A stretch of 64,000 nucleotides of DNA from Paramarasmius palmivorus (lineage: Eukaryota; Basidiomycota; Agaricomycetes; Agaricales; Marasmiaceae). Positions 32,703-44,043 of this stretch are shown piece by piece. The DNA is taken from NCBI GenBank assembly GCA_037176845.1, contig JAYKXP010000002.1, forward strand, positions 310,001 through 374,000, read 5' to 3'. The number at the start of each line of letters is the position of its first letter. Position 1 is the first letter of the stretch. Both the position numbers and the translations under genes were made by a program. Below the pieces are notes generated by a model. The model saw only the letters and a list, made by a program, of their open reading frames with translations. It was not told where the DNA came from and ran no database searches.

Positions 32703-35038
32703 ATGCGACGCAGTTCAATCGTGAGCGCAGCAGAGCTCGCAGCATCCATCAGCGGGGTTCCTTTTCTTGGTGCAGCATGTACGCTGGTCGTTGAGATCGT
32801 GGACTGTTGTAATGAAGTTGTGGTTCATAAGGTGTGTCATCTAATCTTGTGGAAGTGGGCTTTCAATGTTGACTTGGTGGATTAACTTCGATTTAGCGCA
32901 AAGCCAAGGAATTAGGGCAACGATGTACCCAACTTTTGAATGCTTTGAATGACCAGGCATCAAGGCTACAAGGTTCTGCATTGCAAGAGCATGCTGATGA
33001 AGTAACTGCGTACGGTCGTGGGGTACTGGAAACAATCAGTTGACTGAAGCATACTTGCTATGCAGTGTTCTGGAGCGGATCAGTGGACGTACCAGGACAT
33101 GGGCTCGATACGGAAAAGTGAAGGGATTTGGTGAGGAGATCTGGACATCCTTTGTTTCATTTGAGCTCACTTGGAGCAGTTAAAAGCAACGACATCGAAC
33201 GTGGACTTGAACGGTGTAAGGAAGAGTTGGATACGGCGTTCAATTTATTTCAAGTGTGTCTCCAACTCGTTACTACGGAATGAATTCTAATATGCCATTC
33301 CATCTATCAGCTCAAGTGGGTTGCAGCCCAATCTTCTTTTTTTTTGTTGAAATAATTGCAAAACCTCGATTAGCGCACAGATTCTCTCCAATCACAACCA
33401 ACTCGAGATGCAACAAATGCGCCAAAGCGACCAGGCCGAAGTCAGGGACCTACTACACCAGATCCTCTCTAGTCACGCTGAGATTCGCCAAATCGTCGAG
33501 TTACAAAGGGCAGGAGATCGTGTCGCTGAGCCTATCATGGCTGCTGGGCAAAACGTGGGTGCCTAGATCTCCATACCTTACTATTGATGAACCTCAGTCT
33601 TTTGATAGGAACTGCGAAATCTACGCGAGATTTTGGGGAATGAAAGTACAGGTAGCAACATCTCCGGTAGCCCGGAACACGATTCATCACTCACAGGTAG
33701 CCCCAACGATCCACCAAGTCCCCGGGACGGCCAGCGCTACCTCTCATATCAACGCGGCCTGATGAACCTTCACAAGGCCACAGGCATTCCTCCAACTGTG
33801 AAAGTACTCGATGGCGAAGTTACCAAGGAAGGGGAGATACCGTTCGCTGGGGGTCCATATAGCGATATCTGGTTCGGAAAATGGCTTGGCGAGGAGAAGG
33901 CATGGGCGTCAAAGTATCATTGAATCCAATTCTTACAGAGTCTTCCATAGGTTGCATTAAAAGCTCTTCGAAACATCAAAGCGTCGGATCCCAAAGCTCA
34001 GAGTGTGAGTCGTCCTTGTACCTTTCATTGCTGACGCTTACTCCTGTAAAGAGATTCAAGCAAGAACTCAACCTGTGGACAACCCTTGATCATGATCATA
34101 TACTGCCTTTCTACGGCATCGTGACTGACCTGGGGCCGAACATACACATGGTGCTTTTGTATGCTCGCTGTATCTTGATACCTTCGCTTACTAGCTATGC
34201 TCTGTAGGTGTCTCCGTGGCAGGAACATGGCAATGCCCTCGAGTAAGCATGACCAGATGCGAACTGAACATCATTCTGAAATATTTCAGTTATGTTAAAA
34301 AGCACCCCGACGCCGACAAGATGCAGCTGGTAGGTACCCTTATTTCTATATACCTGAACATATCGAAAGGACCATCATCAAGGTATCAGGAGCTGCGAGT
34401 GGATTTGCGTATTTGCATAGTCAAAACATCGTTCACGGAGATGGTATGTGGTTACTTTCTGCTGCGGCGGAACCTACCTCACGCCTTAGTACGCACAGTG
34501 AAATGCGTACGTTGTATTCAATACGCTATCTTGGGGTGCTGAAATGCGGACATTTCCCAGGCGAACATCTTAGTAAACTCGACGGTATGCATCCTTACTT
34601 TCACTCATGTCACATCCCTAATATTCTGGCACGCAGGGAAAAGCTTGCATATGCGATTTCGGTGTATCCAAAGTCATTGAAGAAGTGACCGAACGCAGTG
34701 CTTCGCAGACACTGACCACCTCCGGTTCAGTACGATGGCTTGCTCCAGAACTTATCGAAGGATCAATGCCTTCCCCGAGTAAAGCATGCGACGTTTACTC
34801 CTTCGCCATGACTATCTTGGAATTATACACAGGCAAGCACCCTTGGGCAGATCTTCGGCGTGATGCGTCTGTTATACACGATGTGATCATTTTGAAGCGT
34901 ACCCCGGGAAGGCCAGTTGCAGAATCTATCCCTGATAGGGTATGGGATATGATGTTGGAGTGTTGGCAAAGAGACGCATCGAGTCGACCACAAATGGGGG
35001 ATATTGCATTTGCATTGGGTGATGTAGCAGGGAAATAG
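32703..35038 (+). CDS. Tyrosine-kinase-like protein kinase with N-terminal helical bundle
   Basis: More than ten exons. The N-terminal half is helical: VSAAELAASISGVPFLGAAC, RKAKELGQRCTQLLNALNDQ, VLERISGRTRTWARYGK, KSNDIERGLERCKEELDTAF, ILSNHNQLEMQQMRQSDQAE. This layout resembles the four-helix MLKL/adaptor-type leader of many agaricomycete TKL kinases (inference). The kinase domain has a glycine-loop variant FAGGPYSDIWFGKW, VALKALR with the ATP lysine, ELNLWTTLDHDHILPFYGIV, the catalytic loop HGDVKCANILV, CDFGVSK, SVRWLAPELIEG, DVYSFAMTILELYTGKHPW and RPQMGDI. All catalytic residues are present, so it is probably active. VKC is encoded by an 8-nt micro-exon (34499-34506) between two introns, followed by a 24-nt exon (34561-34584). 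The intron 33900-33950 appears to be GC-AG. An ATG at 32606 is in another frame. Divergent from ING over 197 bp. Confidence 0.85.
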
Positions 35039-35105
35039 TTTGTACTTTTGGACATGCACTGGGCTGTTATAATACACTGTATAGATATGATTCCGAACCA
35101 GTCCA

Positions 35106-37638
35106 TCAGATTGAGAAAGCGGGAACGAAAGCAGGGGCGAAAACAGGTAGCGGATGTGCCTAAAAGAAACATGAGCACTAGGATCATACAAAAAGTGTAG
35201 GCGTGACATGCCTCCGTATTAAATACGACGTCTTGGAGGGGCAAAACGCTTGAGTCTGAGAACGTCAGATACAAATACTTGAGGGTTTCACTCTACACCA
35301 ATGAATGAGTCATATTTATACAAAACCACGCGGAAAAACTCACTAAAAAGAATGTTTCTTGCTTATCATCCCATTTTGCAGGGACTGTATCGACGTCCAA
35401 CACGGTCGCGTAGCCTCCGCCCGGTAATCGGCAATGTTTCTCAATCGAAGTAAAGATCCCCCAGGCATAGTTACGATAACGCATGTCGCCAGTGAGACGC
35501 CATGCCAGGAAGAGCGATTCGACTGTCTCTGGGCTGTACAAACGTTGAGCTGATCATCTAGGAGCTGATGAGGCACCACTAACCGAAGCATGTAACGAGC
35601 ATCATACGTCGTTGCTCCTCCGCCTTTCCGCCAATTCTTGATATACCAGTCACGTTCAGCAGTTTCATCTATCTTGTCTCTGAACATCGCAATTTCCGGA
35701 GAAAGGCCCCTTTGAAAGTTGGAAAATATATCAGATTGGATTGCCGACGGGGCACGGTAGGATGGCGTACGTTTCGGTCTCATGCGTCCTCATACACGAC
35801 TCTAGCAATTCCACACCGAGTTTCCAATCTCTTTTGGCTCGAGGTTTGAATAGCTTCGGTTGTGCTGGTTCGGAGAGATTCTGTCCCTCGGATGCTGCGG
35901 CTCCGAGCATCAATGAACCGGCAAGAAAACAGACCAAGTGATCCTGTTTATGCTGGAGAGACCAATTCCTGAGAGCGGAACATGAGCGTTGTTGAATGAA
36001 CGGCAGCCAGGTTAGCACTGACATTTTTTCCAGGTCTCCAGAATTGCCCTGAGGTATGAGCTCGGCAATGTAAGTCAAGTGATGTCTCGGAGTTTTGTGC
36101 ACGAGTTTGTTGTGTATACCTTCCATTGCGTCGTCATACATCTATGATATACAGTGAATGGAGTCTCATCGCATGTAAGTCGAAGAAAATTACCTTATGG
36201 TAGATAGGTTCTGTGTAGTTCTGTTCCAACGGAGTCGGTTAGAGAGCCAATACGAAGGTGGGATGATTGACATACTGTTTGGAGGTACTGTTTCCTGAAC
36301 ATGAAGTAGTCAACCTTTTACTCCCACAAGATAAAATATGACAGGATAAACGTACAGAAGGTATTCATAATACGAATCTCCGCGGGAGCCCAGTCTAATC
36401 TCCGATGAAGTGAAACCGCCATTCTCTGCACTTGATGGAAAGCATGTCAGTCTACTAATAACATAGAGAAAGATGCTACCCCTACCTCATGAAGATAGGC
36501 ACTAAGTTGTGCGACAACCTCGCATTGTAGATGATGGACATGACCTTTTCAGCCTTGTACCAGTATTTATCATTCTTGGTTAGTTGAGCGAGATAACGGA
36601 ATTCCAGTTGTAAAGTCGAAGCTTCGGCCGTGCTTATTCTGTCTGGGGTCCATTGATCTGGTATCCCAGCGCTCGCCGAAAGGTTGACTGATGGTAGAGG
36701 CAGTCCTGACGGGGTGTCGAATGCTGGTAACATACGGTCTGCGAGATCAATTGCCCGGTCGAGATAGAGTTTATCTGAGGTCAGGTAATATGCACTGAGT
36801 AGGCCGCCAAGCACTCGAATTGTGGTCTGTTGAGCATTTTTAGCCTACATGTTTGACAGGAGGAAGTGGGCGTTTACAAACCTCGAATGTATTGAAGTTT
36901 CCACTACGGTCAAACGATAGTTTGGTTTTGACCCAGTGGCGTGCCCGAGAGTACTCCCCCTTGAGGCCCATGAGGGACATGGTGTCGATTGCGTCGATGA
37001 TGGTATACCCAACGCCGCCATCTTTGGAGAAGTTGCTGCCCTTTTTGCGGATAGAATGGTATTCATCGTAGCCCATTGCATCCCTCTCTGAAGGCTGGTC
37101 AGCAGAACTCGGTCAAACATTCCTTGGATGGACGTACCATAGGCACTCCAAGCATGCTAGGAGCTCGAAATTAAACATTGACCACTGTATCAGATGATAG
37201 TACCTACCTGGAAGGCGGCAACTATAGCACGTTGTTTGGACACGTCGGCGCGCAGGTGATTATCCGTAGATGTCGTCGTGGATGGTATCCACGATTCTTC
37301 TTTGTTTGAAGGACTTTCTGGTGTCCATGGAAAGGGAATTTGGACCTATACATTTCTTGTCTGAGATTTTCGCCTATGACCAATGTGCTTCACGCACGAA
37401 ATAGAGAAGCAAGCCTAGTACGATGATCCCTGCCAAGTAAACGGTTCGACGCGTTCCGGAGTACCTTCCTAGCATTAAGGGTCAGTTGAGTGAACTTCCA
37501 AGATGCTCATTACACCAACGCACCCCAAACCCATCGGGAATCAACTCTCGCTTTCTTCTCTGTGACTGACGAGGGCCTGTTACGGCGTAGCTGCGACTTA
37601 GTTGTTATTCCATTCTTCCCAAACAGGGTGACATACAT
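35106..37638 (-). CDS. MNS1: Class I alpha-1,2-mannosidase, GH47
   Basis: More than ten exons give roughly 600 aa. The N-terminus is cytosolic and basic (MYVTLFGKNGITTKSQLRRN). One membrane anchor follows (VYLAGIIVLGLLLYFV), making it a type II protein of the ER or Golgi. GH47 landmarks are HAWSAYERDAMGYDEYHSIR, GGVGYTIIDAIDTMSLMGL, TTIRVLGGLLSAYYL, LQLEFRYLAQLTKNDKYW, GDSYYEYLL, HLVCFLAGSLMLGAA, YSPETVESLFLAWRLTGD, ETFFLSETLKYLYLTFSD and VFNTEAHPLPVFAPAF at the end. The family trims mannose from N-glycans (Man9 to Man8 or further) and needs calcium, bound through the threonine in NTE. The last intron (35211-35160) uses a GC donor (GAG/GCATGT); splicing it restores NTEAHPLP and a stop at 35106. 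Unspliced, the frame would run on into the kinase gene. Confidence 0.92.
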
Positions 37639-37937
37639 GTTGGTCCTACAGTATAGTTCCTTTCTTTAGAGAAAAGTCAGTCTTTTGAAATGCTTGTAAA
37701 AGAGCCAACTTGCCTATAAATCTATTGCATTTCAGTCGTATTTATGACTGCTAGGTGGTAAGAAGCTGGTAACGCTGGCCATGGGTTTAGCAACACCGAA
37801 GGACCGGCAGTACCGGCGTCGGCCGGCAATGAGTCACAGCCACAACTTCTCTGTCACGAGCAAGTTGTCGCGTCTTTTTTGTTCGAAACACTGACTCTGA
37901 GCGCGTTATTCGCTTTCTCTTACTTCCTCCCTCCATC

Positions 37938-40900
37938 ATGGAGGGCCATGCAAACAAATGGGCAAAAGAAGGTTCCTCTATCCATACGGATCTGAAAATG
38001 CGGCAAACTCGGCGGCCTCAGCCCAGTAACCAACTCTACGAAGATTTAGGGACCACCGAATATACCACAGGAACACGAAGCCAAACGAGGAAAGGCAGTT
38101 CATCGCAGCAGAGTACTTCGAAGCCGAGTTCCCAACAGAAATCGGGCAAAGCCAAGACGCGTTACATGATCCATGATGATGGTTCAGACGACGAGCTTCT
38201 TCTATCGAGCGACCGCGAGTCATCCGTGGATCATATGGAGAGGAAAACGGAGAAGAAGAGTGTAAAGTCTTCACAGGAGGAGAAGAAAGGACAGAAGGGG
38301 CGGAAAGAGAAGCTAGGAGATAAAGATATGGTGGAAGAAGTCAAACAGCGAAGTGACGTGCTCAAAGGGCTCAAGTTTAAGAAGAAAGGAGCCCAGTCGG
38401 ATGACAAGTCGTCGCTTAAAGAAAATGATGCCACTCCTTCTACGTCAAACGATAACCTTTTTGACGACTCCACCCCTTCATCCTCTCGCAGTAATTCCAG
38501 ACCATCGTCTTCCACTGTCTTGAAACCCGTTCCCCCCAAGGACCCGAATGTCCGCGAATCCCCTTCGAATGACATGGCCAAGACTCCTGTTCCCTCGAAA
38601 GTAGTGAAGTCTTCTTCGAGGCGCGACCTCGCATCTAAAGATGCACCTTCTGGCCCCAAACAAGGCGAGAAGCGTATATCTCGACAAGCTAGCCTGAAAA
38701 AGACTCAATCCGTGATAATTTCGGACTCTTCTGACGAAGAAGATTCCTCAGAAGCTCCCAAGAAAGGCAAGGCGAAAGGGAAGAAATCGCGTCGCGTCGA
38801 GTCACCTCCGACTTCACCAGAGCCCAAGCAAAGAGCTAACCCGTTTCCAAAGCTTTCTCCTCTCACTACCCCAGTGAAGAAGAAGCCACCGAGTGGGAAC
38901 GGACCTCAAGGATTCCCTTCGCTTTCGCCACTCTCGTCACAAACCGCCGAGGAAAACGATCGTACGGTGGCGAAAAGCAAGCAAGCTTCCAAAAGCTCGG
39001 GACCTCGTCCGATGCCTTTGCTGTCGCCTTTGTCTTCGCAGAACGTGCCTGAGGACTCGAATGACTTTGTTATTGCGACGGAGGCTGGGGCATCGCTAGC
39101 CAAGCCATTCCCTTTGTCTCTACCCGATAGCAATGGCTCTAGTCCGATTGCAGGACCATCGAAGGCACGACATTCTGGGAAGAGAGTCTCGGATGAACCA
39201 GCCGGAGGGAGTGCTGAAAGAGCGAAGCGTCGGAAGGCAGACATACCGTATGTGCAATCGTTCATCCTTTCCACTTTTTGTTGCTTACGCTTGTCTTGCG
39301 ACAGGCGCCCCACGAGTGACTCAGATGTCAATCTCGACGAAGACATGGATGTGTATGAAGCCTTAGACGGTACGTCATTCTTCTCTTCAACTGTATTACA
39401 ATACCAAACTAAACCGCCACTACACGTCTAGAGTACTTTGACAAGGATCCTTATACGCTCTGTCCATTCTGTGACGAAGATCTGCCATCCACACCTACTT
39501 CGCTGCTCAAGAAACTTATCGCACGGGCAGTTGCGAAGTCAAAGCCTGAACCTAGACCGCGGAATCGTCTGGGACGAAAGGCGCCCATGCCCGTGTATAT
39601 TTCAGTGTGTCATCGGCATAAATTCGAGAAGGACGTTCTCCCTCAAGCAGATGCCAAAGGCTGGCCTAAGACCATCGAGTTCGACAAAGTAGAGAAGCGT
39701 ATTGTCAAGATGAAGAGTGCACTACAGGAACTGATCGAGGATGAGACATGGAAAGACCAGATGGACGAAGATAGCCTACAGAATTTCGACCATATTAGCC
39801 CCCGCTCGCTGTGTGTATTCTGGAAAGAAGCGCTGAAGGATATAAAGGAGAAAGGGTCCAAGGCAGCTGCCAATGTCAAGAGCCAGTTTTCAAATTTTGA
39901 TAAGATTCAGCCGGGATAGTAAGTGATCGTTAACATGTCTTCGTTTATGTGCTCACAATACTCCCTTCAGCTATGGTGAACAGGGTTCCGTGATCATCCA
40001 TCATACACTCTATGAACTCTTTCCTCCTTCATCTATTCGGCCCCATCTTGTGGCCCCATTGGACCCCAAGGAATTCATTCAGCGAGTTCTCGTTCCGGAG
40101 GTCGCAACCAGACTAATAATGGAGGATAAGGGACTACGAGGCGGAGCCGGTGCCAGGGAAGCCGTACAGATACTCCGAGACAGCTCAAAGTATGGTGTAT
40201 CCATGTTCCCCGAGGATGGCGGCGATTGGGAAGATCTCTCAAAAAGCCAGAAACAGAAGGAACCTAGCAAGACTGGACTCACTGCTGCGGAGGTGATGGT
40301 CAGAGAGAGGGCCAGGAAGAGACGGAAGGAGATTGCTGAAGAGGACAAGATAGAGCAGAAGAAACAGGAGAAGGCAAAAGAGTCGGAGAAAGCGTCGAGA
40401 CAGAGCAGAGCTACAAAGGATACTGCCCCAAAAACAGTACCTGAGGAAGCGCCCAAGTCTAGACCAAGGCCGAAACCGAAGGCTATCAAAAGAACTACCT
40501 CTACAACTTCTCTTGGCACCACGGGTCAGGCGAGCGCCTCTGAGGGCGAGCTGGAGCCCCCGTATGAAGATGTTGACGGATATGTTGACCCTGACGCACG
40601 GCTATTCGACGAATTCGACAAAATGATGAACGAGGAGAACGATTTCCAACCCACATGGTCCCGTTACAGGCAGGATCCACCAAACGTTCCCTTGCCGTCG
40701 TCAACCGAAAACTCTCCTCAACCTGCTACGAAACCGGCGCGGAAGCCCCGCGCCGCTGCGGAGAAGGCAAGGGCTAACCTTTCAGTTGACGGTTCCGACG
40801 ATGATTCCGATGTTAGTATGGCATCTACCCGCTCACGACGGCGAAGAAAGAAAGGCCGGACAAAGCCCGAGTCAAGGGAGTCTAGTGTTGACATTGTCGA

Positions 40901-41186
40901 ACCACCGCCTACCTTTGACGACGACCCTACTCCTAAACCGACCAGGCGTCTTCCTACAACATCGTCATCGTCCACTTATCCGATGTTTCAAGCTCAGGAG
41001 CGCGTTGCGAATTTACGGTGAGCGCGCAGTAAGCCCAGATATATCAATGTGACTGACAACCTTCGTAGCAATAAGAAATCAAAGGATGGTTGGACCCATA
41101 CAATGATGCAAGATGGTAGTGACGATGGAGCGGCCGCTTCCCCTGTTTCTTGGTTGCTCAGCGATGACTCACACTCGGAAGAGTGA
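37938..41186 (+). CDS. RTC4-like domain protein
   Basis: About five exons give roughly 980 aa. The first exon (37938-39247) encodes about 435 residues of disordered, Ser/Lys/Pro-rich sequence with acidic SDSSDEEDSSE and basic KKGKAKGKKSRR patches; nuclear localisation is likely. The RTC4-like domain begins EYFDKDPYTLCPFCDEDLP and includes PVYISVCHRHKFEKDVLPQA, GWPKTIEFDKVEKRIVKMK, GYGEQGSVIIHHTLYELFP and FIQRVLVPEVATRLIMED. The CPFCDE and CHRH pieces could bind zinc. A charged coiled-coil tail follows (ERARKRRKEIAEEDKIEQKK). The short last exon ends SWLLSDDSHSEE. Yeast RTC4 was named for a genetic effect on telomere capping and its biochemical role is not settled. The gene is divergent from GH47 over 299 bp. 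Confidence 0.87.
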
Positions 41187-41416
41187 TACCCATGATAGAC
41201 GATGCCTTCTATCTTATTTCTATGACTTATAGTATAATTCCATGTAGTATACTAAGAAGATAATTGCTAGACCACGCATCTTGATTGAACCGCGACGCGT
41301 AACTTACGCAACTTTGGTCGCGTGATCGTGTACATCTTGCCCTTAAGTTGACATCCATCTTCTGCTATCCCTTTTACGTTCCACAGGACTATCCTTCAGC
41401 ACCAGAGCTCTCTACC

Positions 41417-42700
41417 ATGCTTAGGACACTGTCACGAACTCGAAGTCATCCACTTCCCAAGCGGAACTCGCATCGACAGACATTCATTTTGGTCACCGCT
41501 ATCAATTCTCCAGCATATCGACAACCCAAACAGTCGGCTAGTAAATTCCGGATTCCCACAGAGATTCTAGACAAAATTGTAGAGTTTGCAATTCTCACCC
41601 CCTCTCCAGCATCGAACGTGGATCCTTTTCCCTATATTGCATCTTTCTCCCTTGCGTCTCATGCGTTCCGTCAAATTGCTCTGCGGAGGTACCTTCACCA
41701 CGTCGTGATTCGATCTCGGATGCACTGGGACTGGTTGTTCCGAGTGATATCAGGCCAGGATTCCAGGACGAAGGGAAAGGGCGGATCCATTGATATTCAG
41801 TGAGTATATGCGCTTGAACATAGCTTGTACGATGGCTTATTTGTACGAACATTTGCTAGAATATTCATTTCCAAGTCTAGTTTTCTGGCATTCGATCTGG
41901 CCAGACTTTCAACTCTTACCCATCTGCGAGAACTCTCCATGAATCTAGAGACCGAAGGTCTTCACACACAGCACGTCTTCGTCACGACCATGTTCAAGCA
42001 CCTCCTCACATCAACATCCAACTGCTCCTCGTCCCTGGTCAAGCTGGTTCTCACCAGTATACCTCGCATCGATATATCTCTGCTCGCTCTGATTGCGAAA
42101 TCTCTCCCGCTTCTGTCCATTCTTCACATTACTGCTACAGACCAGGTGGACGATTACGATTGGATCAACGGCGAACTGTGCTGGTGCTGCATTGACGACG
42201 TTCTTGATTGCTCCTTCCATTCTGCTATCCCGGAAATGTTCGCCACTCCGGAGGCTATGGCGGTGAGTGCTGCTTAAATAGCAAACCTTTCTAACGTGCA
42301 AACCTAATCGAACCCGTAGACGGAGTGTGCAACTGCTCTTCTTCCGCTCACCAACCTTCGGTCTTTGTTGCTTGGAGTATACCTCTCTGACGAAGGACTA
42401 CGATGGAAGCATATCTTGAATTGCGTGCAAGCCAGTGCACCGCCTCATCTGGCCCTCGAAGACTGCGTGTCATGCTATGAAACGTATGGTTTGGCTGTCC
42501 GCCATCGAGAGGAGGTTGCGAGCAACATTATTGCCTCCAGGCTTCCTTCTTTGGAGATCATCAGTTGGCATTCGTACTTCAATGAAGTTCCTTCGGAGGG
42601 CGAGGTTGGTTTGCGTCGTGCTAGGAAGGACGAGTATGTGCGTAGGGTCAATTTCGAGGTCTCGAAGGATAGGAAGGCCACTAGAATGGTTACCACTTGA
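41417..42700 (+). CDS. F-box-like/LRR-type protein
   Basis: Three exons (41417-41800, about 41860-42262, about 42320-42700) give about 390 aa. After a basic leader, an F-box-like segment reads FRIPTEILDKIVEFAIL and IASFSLASHAFRQIALRRYL. Leucine-rich stretches follow: LARLSTLTHLRELSMNLETE, LVKLVLTSIPRIDISLLALI, LPLTNLRSLLLGVYLSDEGL, LPSLEIISWHSYF. F-box proteins bring targets to SCF ubiquitin ligases through Skp1; here the assignment rests on pattern only. It differs in sequence and exon structure from the intronless F-box run further right, so it is not a member of that tandem family. The ATG at 41417 (MLRTLSRTRSHPLPKRNSHR) is the first in frame. Confidence 0.75.
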
Positions 42701-43095
42701 TGCTTTTGATTGCTTATTGCTAGAACCCTTGCTTTCATTGGACTTTTCGTTTAGTCATTAGAATCGGACTTACGGGACTGTGCACTTGCTTTTTGTCATC
42801 GCTTATGAGTTGCAACTTGTAGAACAATGGATGGTTATTGGACGCTGTTCGGAGATCAAAGAATAAATGAAAAGAGGACAATGGCAAGTACCCGAATCAG
42901 GCAATTCTCGCCTGCCACAAAGCCACGAAGCCACCAGAGGCCACAGGGTCTGTGCAGAGGATTTCCTACGCAGATAAGTATATAATGGTAAAGCATTTAC
43001 TTCCGGGTTTTGCAATCCTCTCTCAGTGTCACACCGGCATTGACGCAAGCTACAATTAACCGGGCTTCCTCTGGAACAACACATCCTAATTCGCC
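42701..43095. other. Intergenic, nothing recognised
   Basis: 395 bp between two plus-strand genes. No exon, TATA box or RNA gene can be supported. Confidence 0.6.
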
Positions 43096-44043
43096 ATGTC
43101 TTCCCCACAAACCAAATCCTCAGACTTTGCTCACCTATTTGAACTCTTCGATCAGCTCGCGTCTCGCCGTGCACGTAGCCAAGGATCGACCTCAATGGCC
43201 ATCGAAGATCTACATTCCGTTCCTGTGCCACAGGATCTCGAACCAGTCTTTCGCAACCTCGTGACCCTGGTCGATGCCCGTAACCGAAGTCGCCGCGATA
43301 AGCCTACTGCCCGAGGACGAAGGAACACCGTATCGACAACTACAGCACTGCTCGACTCTGATGACGATGACGATGGCGTTATTGAGTTCCCTGTGGGAGG
43401 AAAGCAGTACCCGTTCACGTTCAAGATGATGCTCCACAAGCTATACGAGTTGGAAGAATGGGGCAAGAAGGTGAAGGATGTCCTGGCGAAGTCACAGAAT
43501 GACTTCAGATCGCTGGACGAGTTGAGAGAGAGCGGACCATCTGGGACTACCAATAAGGTCGAGCCAACGGGCCCTGTAAAAGGAGAGGTCCGGGTCCGTT
43601 TCGGGCTTGGGATGGATGTCAGCTCAACAAAGAAGACAGGTGCGGTGAAGGGCCGTCCTCGTAGCCACACAGTCGCGGGTACTGGTGGAAGGGTAAGGGA
43701 AGCAGGGACCCCGACCAATCTGCGACCCACTGTGGCTCAAGATGATACTCCGCAAGTTAAAGCGGATGCCAGACCAGTGAAAAAGCGGTGCATTGGGAGA
43801 CGCAAGTCCACAGCGGGAGCTGGTTCAGGAGATCAGGCAGACTGGTTCTACGACGCTATTATTGCTTCTAGTGGGGAGTTCGAAGGACGCGATGCCCCTC
43901 GGAACTTTGAGCACTCTGAGCGCTCATGTGGGCGCCAAGAAGACGGGAGGCCAGTAGTCGTTAGACGTAGGTTCCATTCAGTCGCCGCCGATTCCCCCTG
44001 GCACGTCGAATCAAGGGCAGGAGATGACAAGATTGAAGAATGA
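43096..44043 (+). CDS. Intronless unknown protein, 315 aa
   Basis: A single open frame from ATG to TGA. The best-ordered part lies at residues about 5-60 (SDFAHLFELFDQLASRRARS, LEPVFRNLVTLVDARNR) and about 100-140 (VIEFPVGGKQYPFTFKMMLH, KLYELEEWGKKVKDVLAKS), which look helical. The rest is basic and Gly/Arg/Ser-rich with RRRKS-type sites (GRPRSHTVAG, KKRCIGRRKSTAG, VRRRFHSVAAD). I do not recognise the family. The frame is uninterrupted over 948 nt in a region where most genes have introns every 100-300 nt. Codon use looks normal and there is no atypical base composition, so it is probably a real gene. Function cannot be inferred. Confidence 0.72.
   Translation: MSSPQTKSSDFAHLFELFDQLASRRARSQGSTSMAIEDLHSVPVPQDLEPVFRNLVTLVDARNRSRRDKPTARGRRNTVSTTTALLDSDDDDDGVIEFPVGGKQYPFTFKMMLHKLYELEEWGKKVKDVLAKSQNDFRSLDELRESGPSGTTNKVEPTGPVKGEVRVRFGLGMDVSSTKKTGAVKGRPRSHTVAGTGGRVREAGTPTNLRPTVAQDDTPQVKADARPVKKRCIGRRKSTAGAGSGDQADWFYDAIIASSGEFEGRDAPRNFEHSERSCGRQEDGRPVVVRRRFHSVAADSPWHVESRAGDDKIEE

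Noticed and set aside
32606..32794. Upstream ATG (MATDDQSALFSS) as start of the kinase
   Set aside because: Its frame does not join the helical leader; the ATG at 32703 is in frame with it.
34795..35274. 159-aa minus-strand frame that would extend GH47 across the kinase gene
   Set aside because: A GC-AG intron (35211-35160) gives the conserved NTEAHPLP ending and a stop at 35106, so the overlap is not needed.
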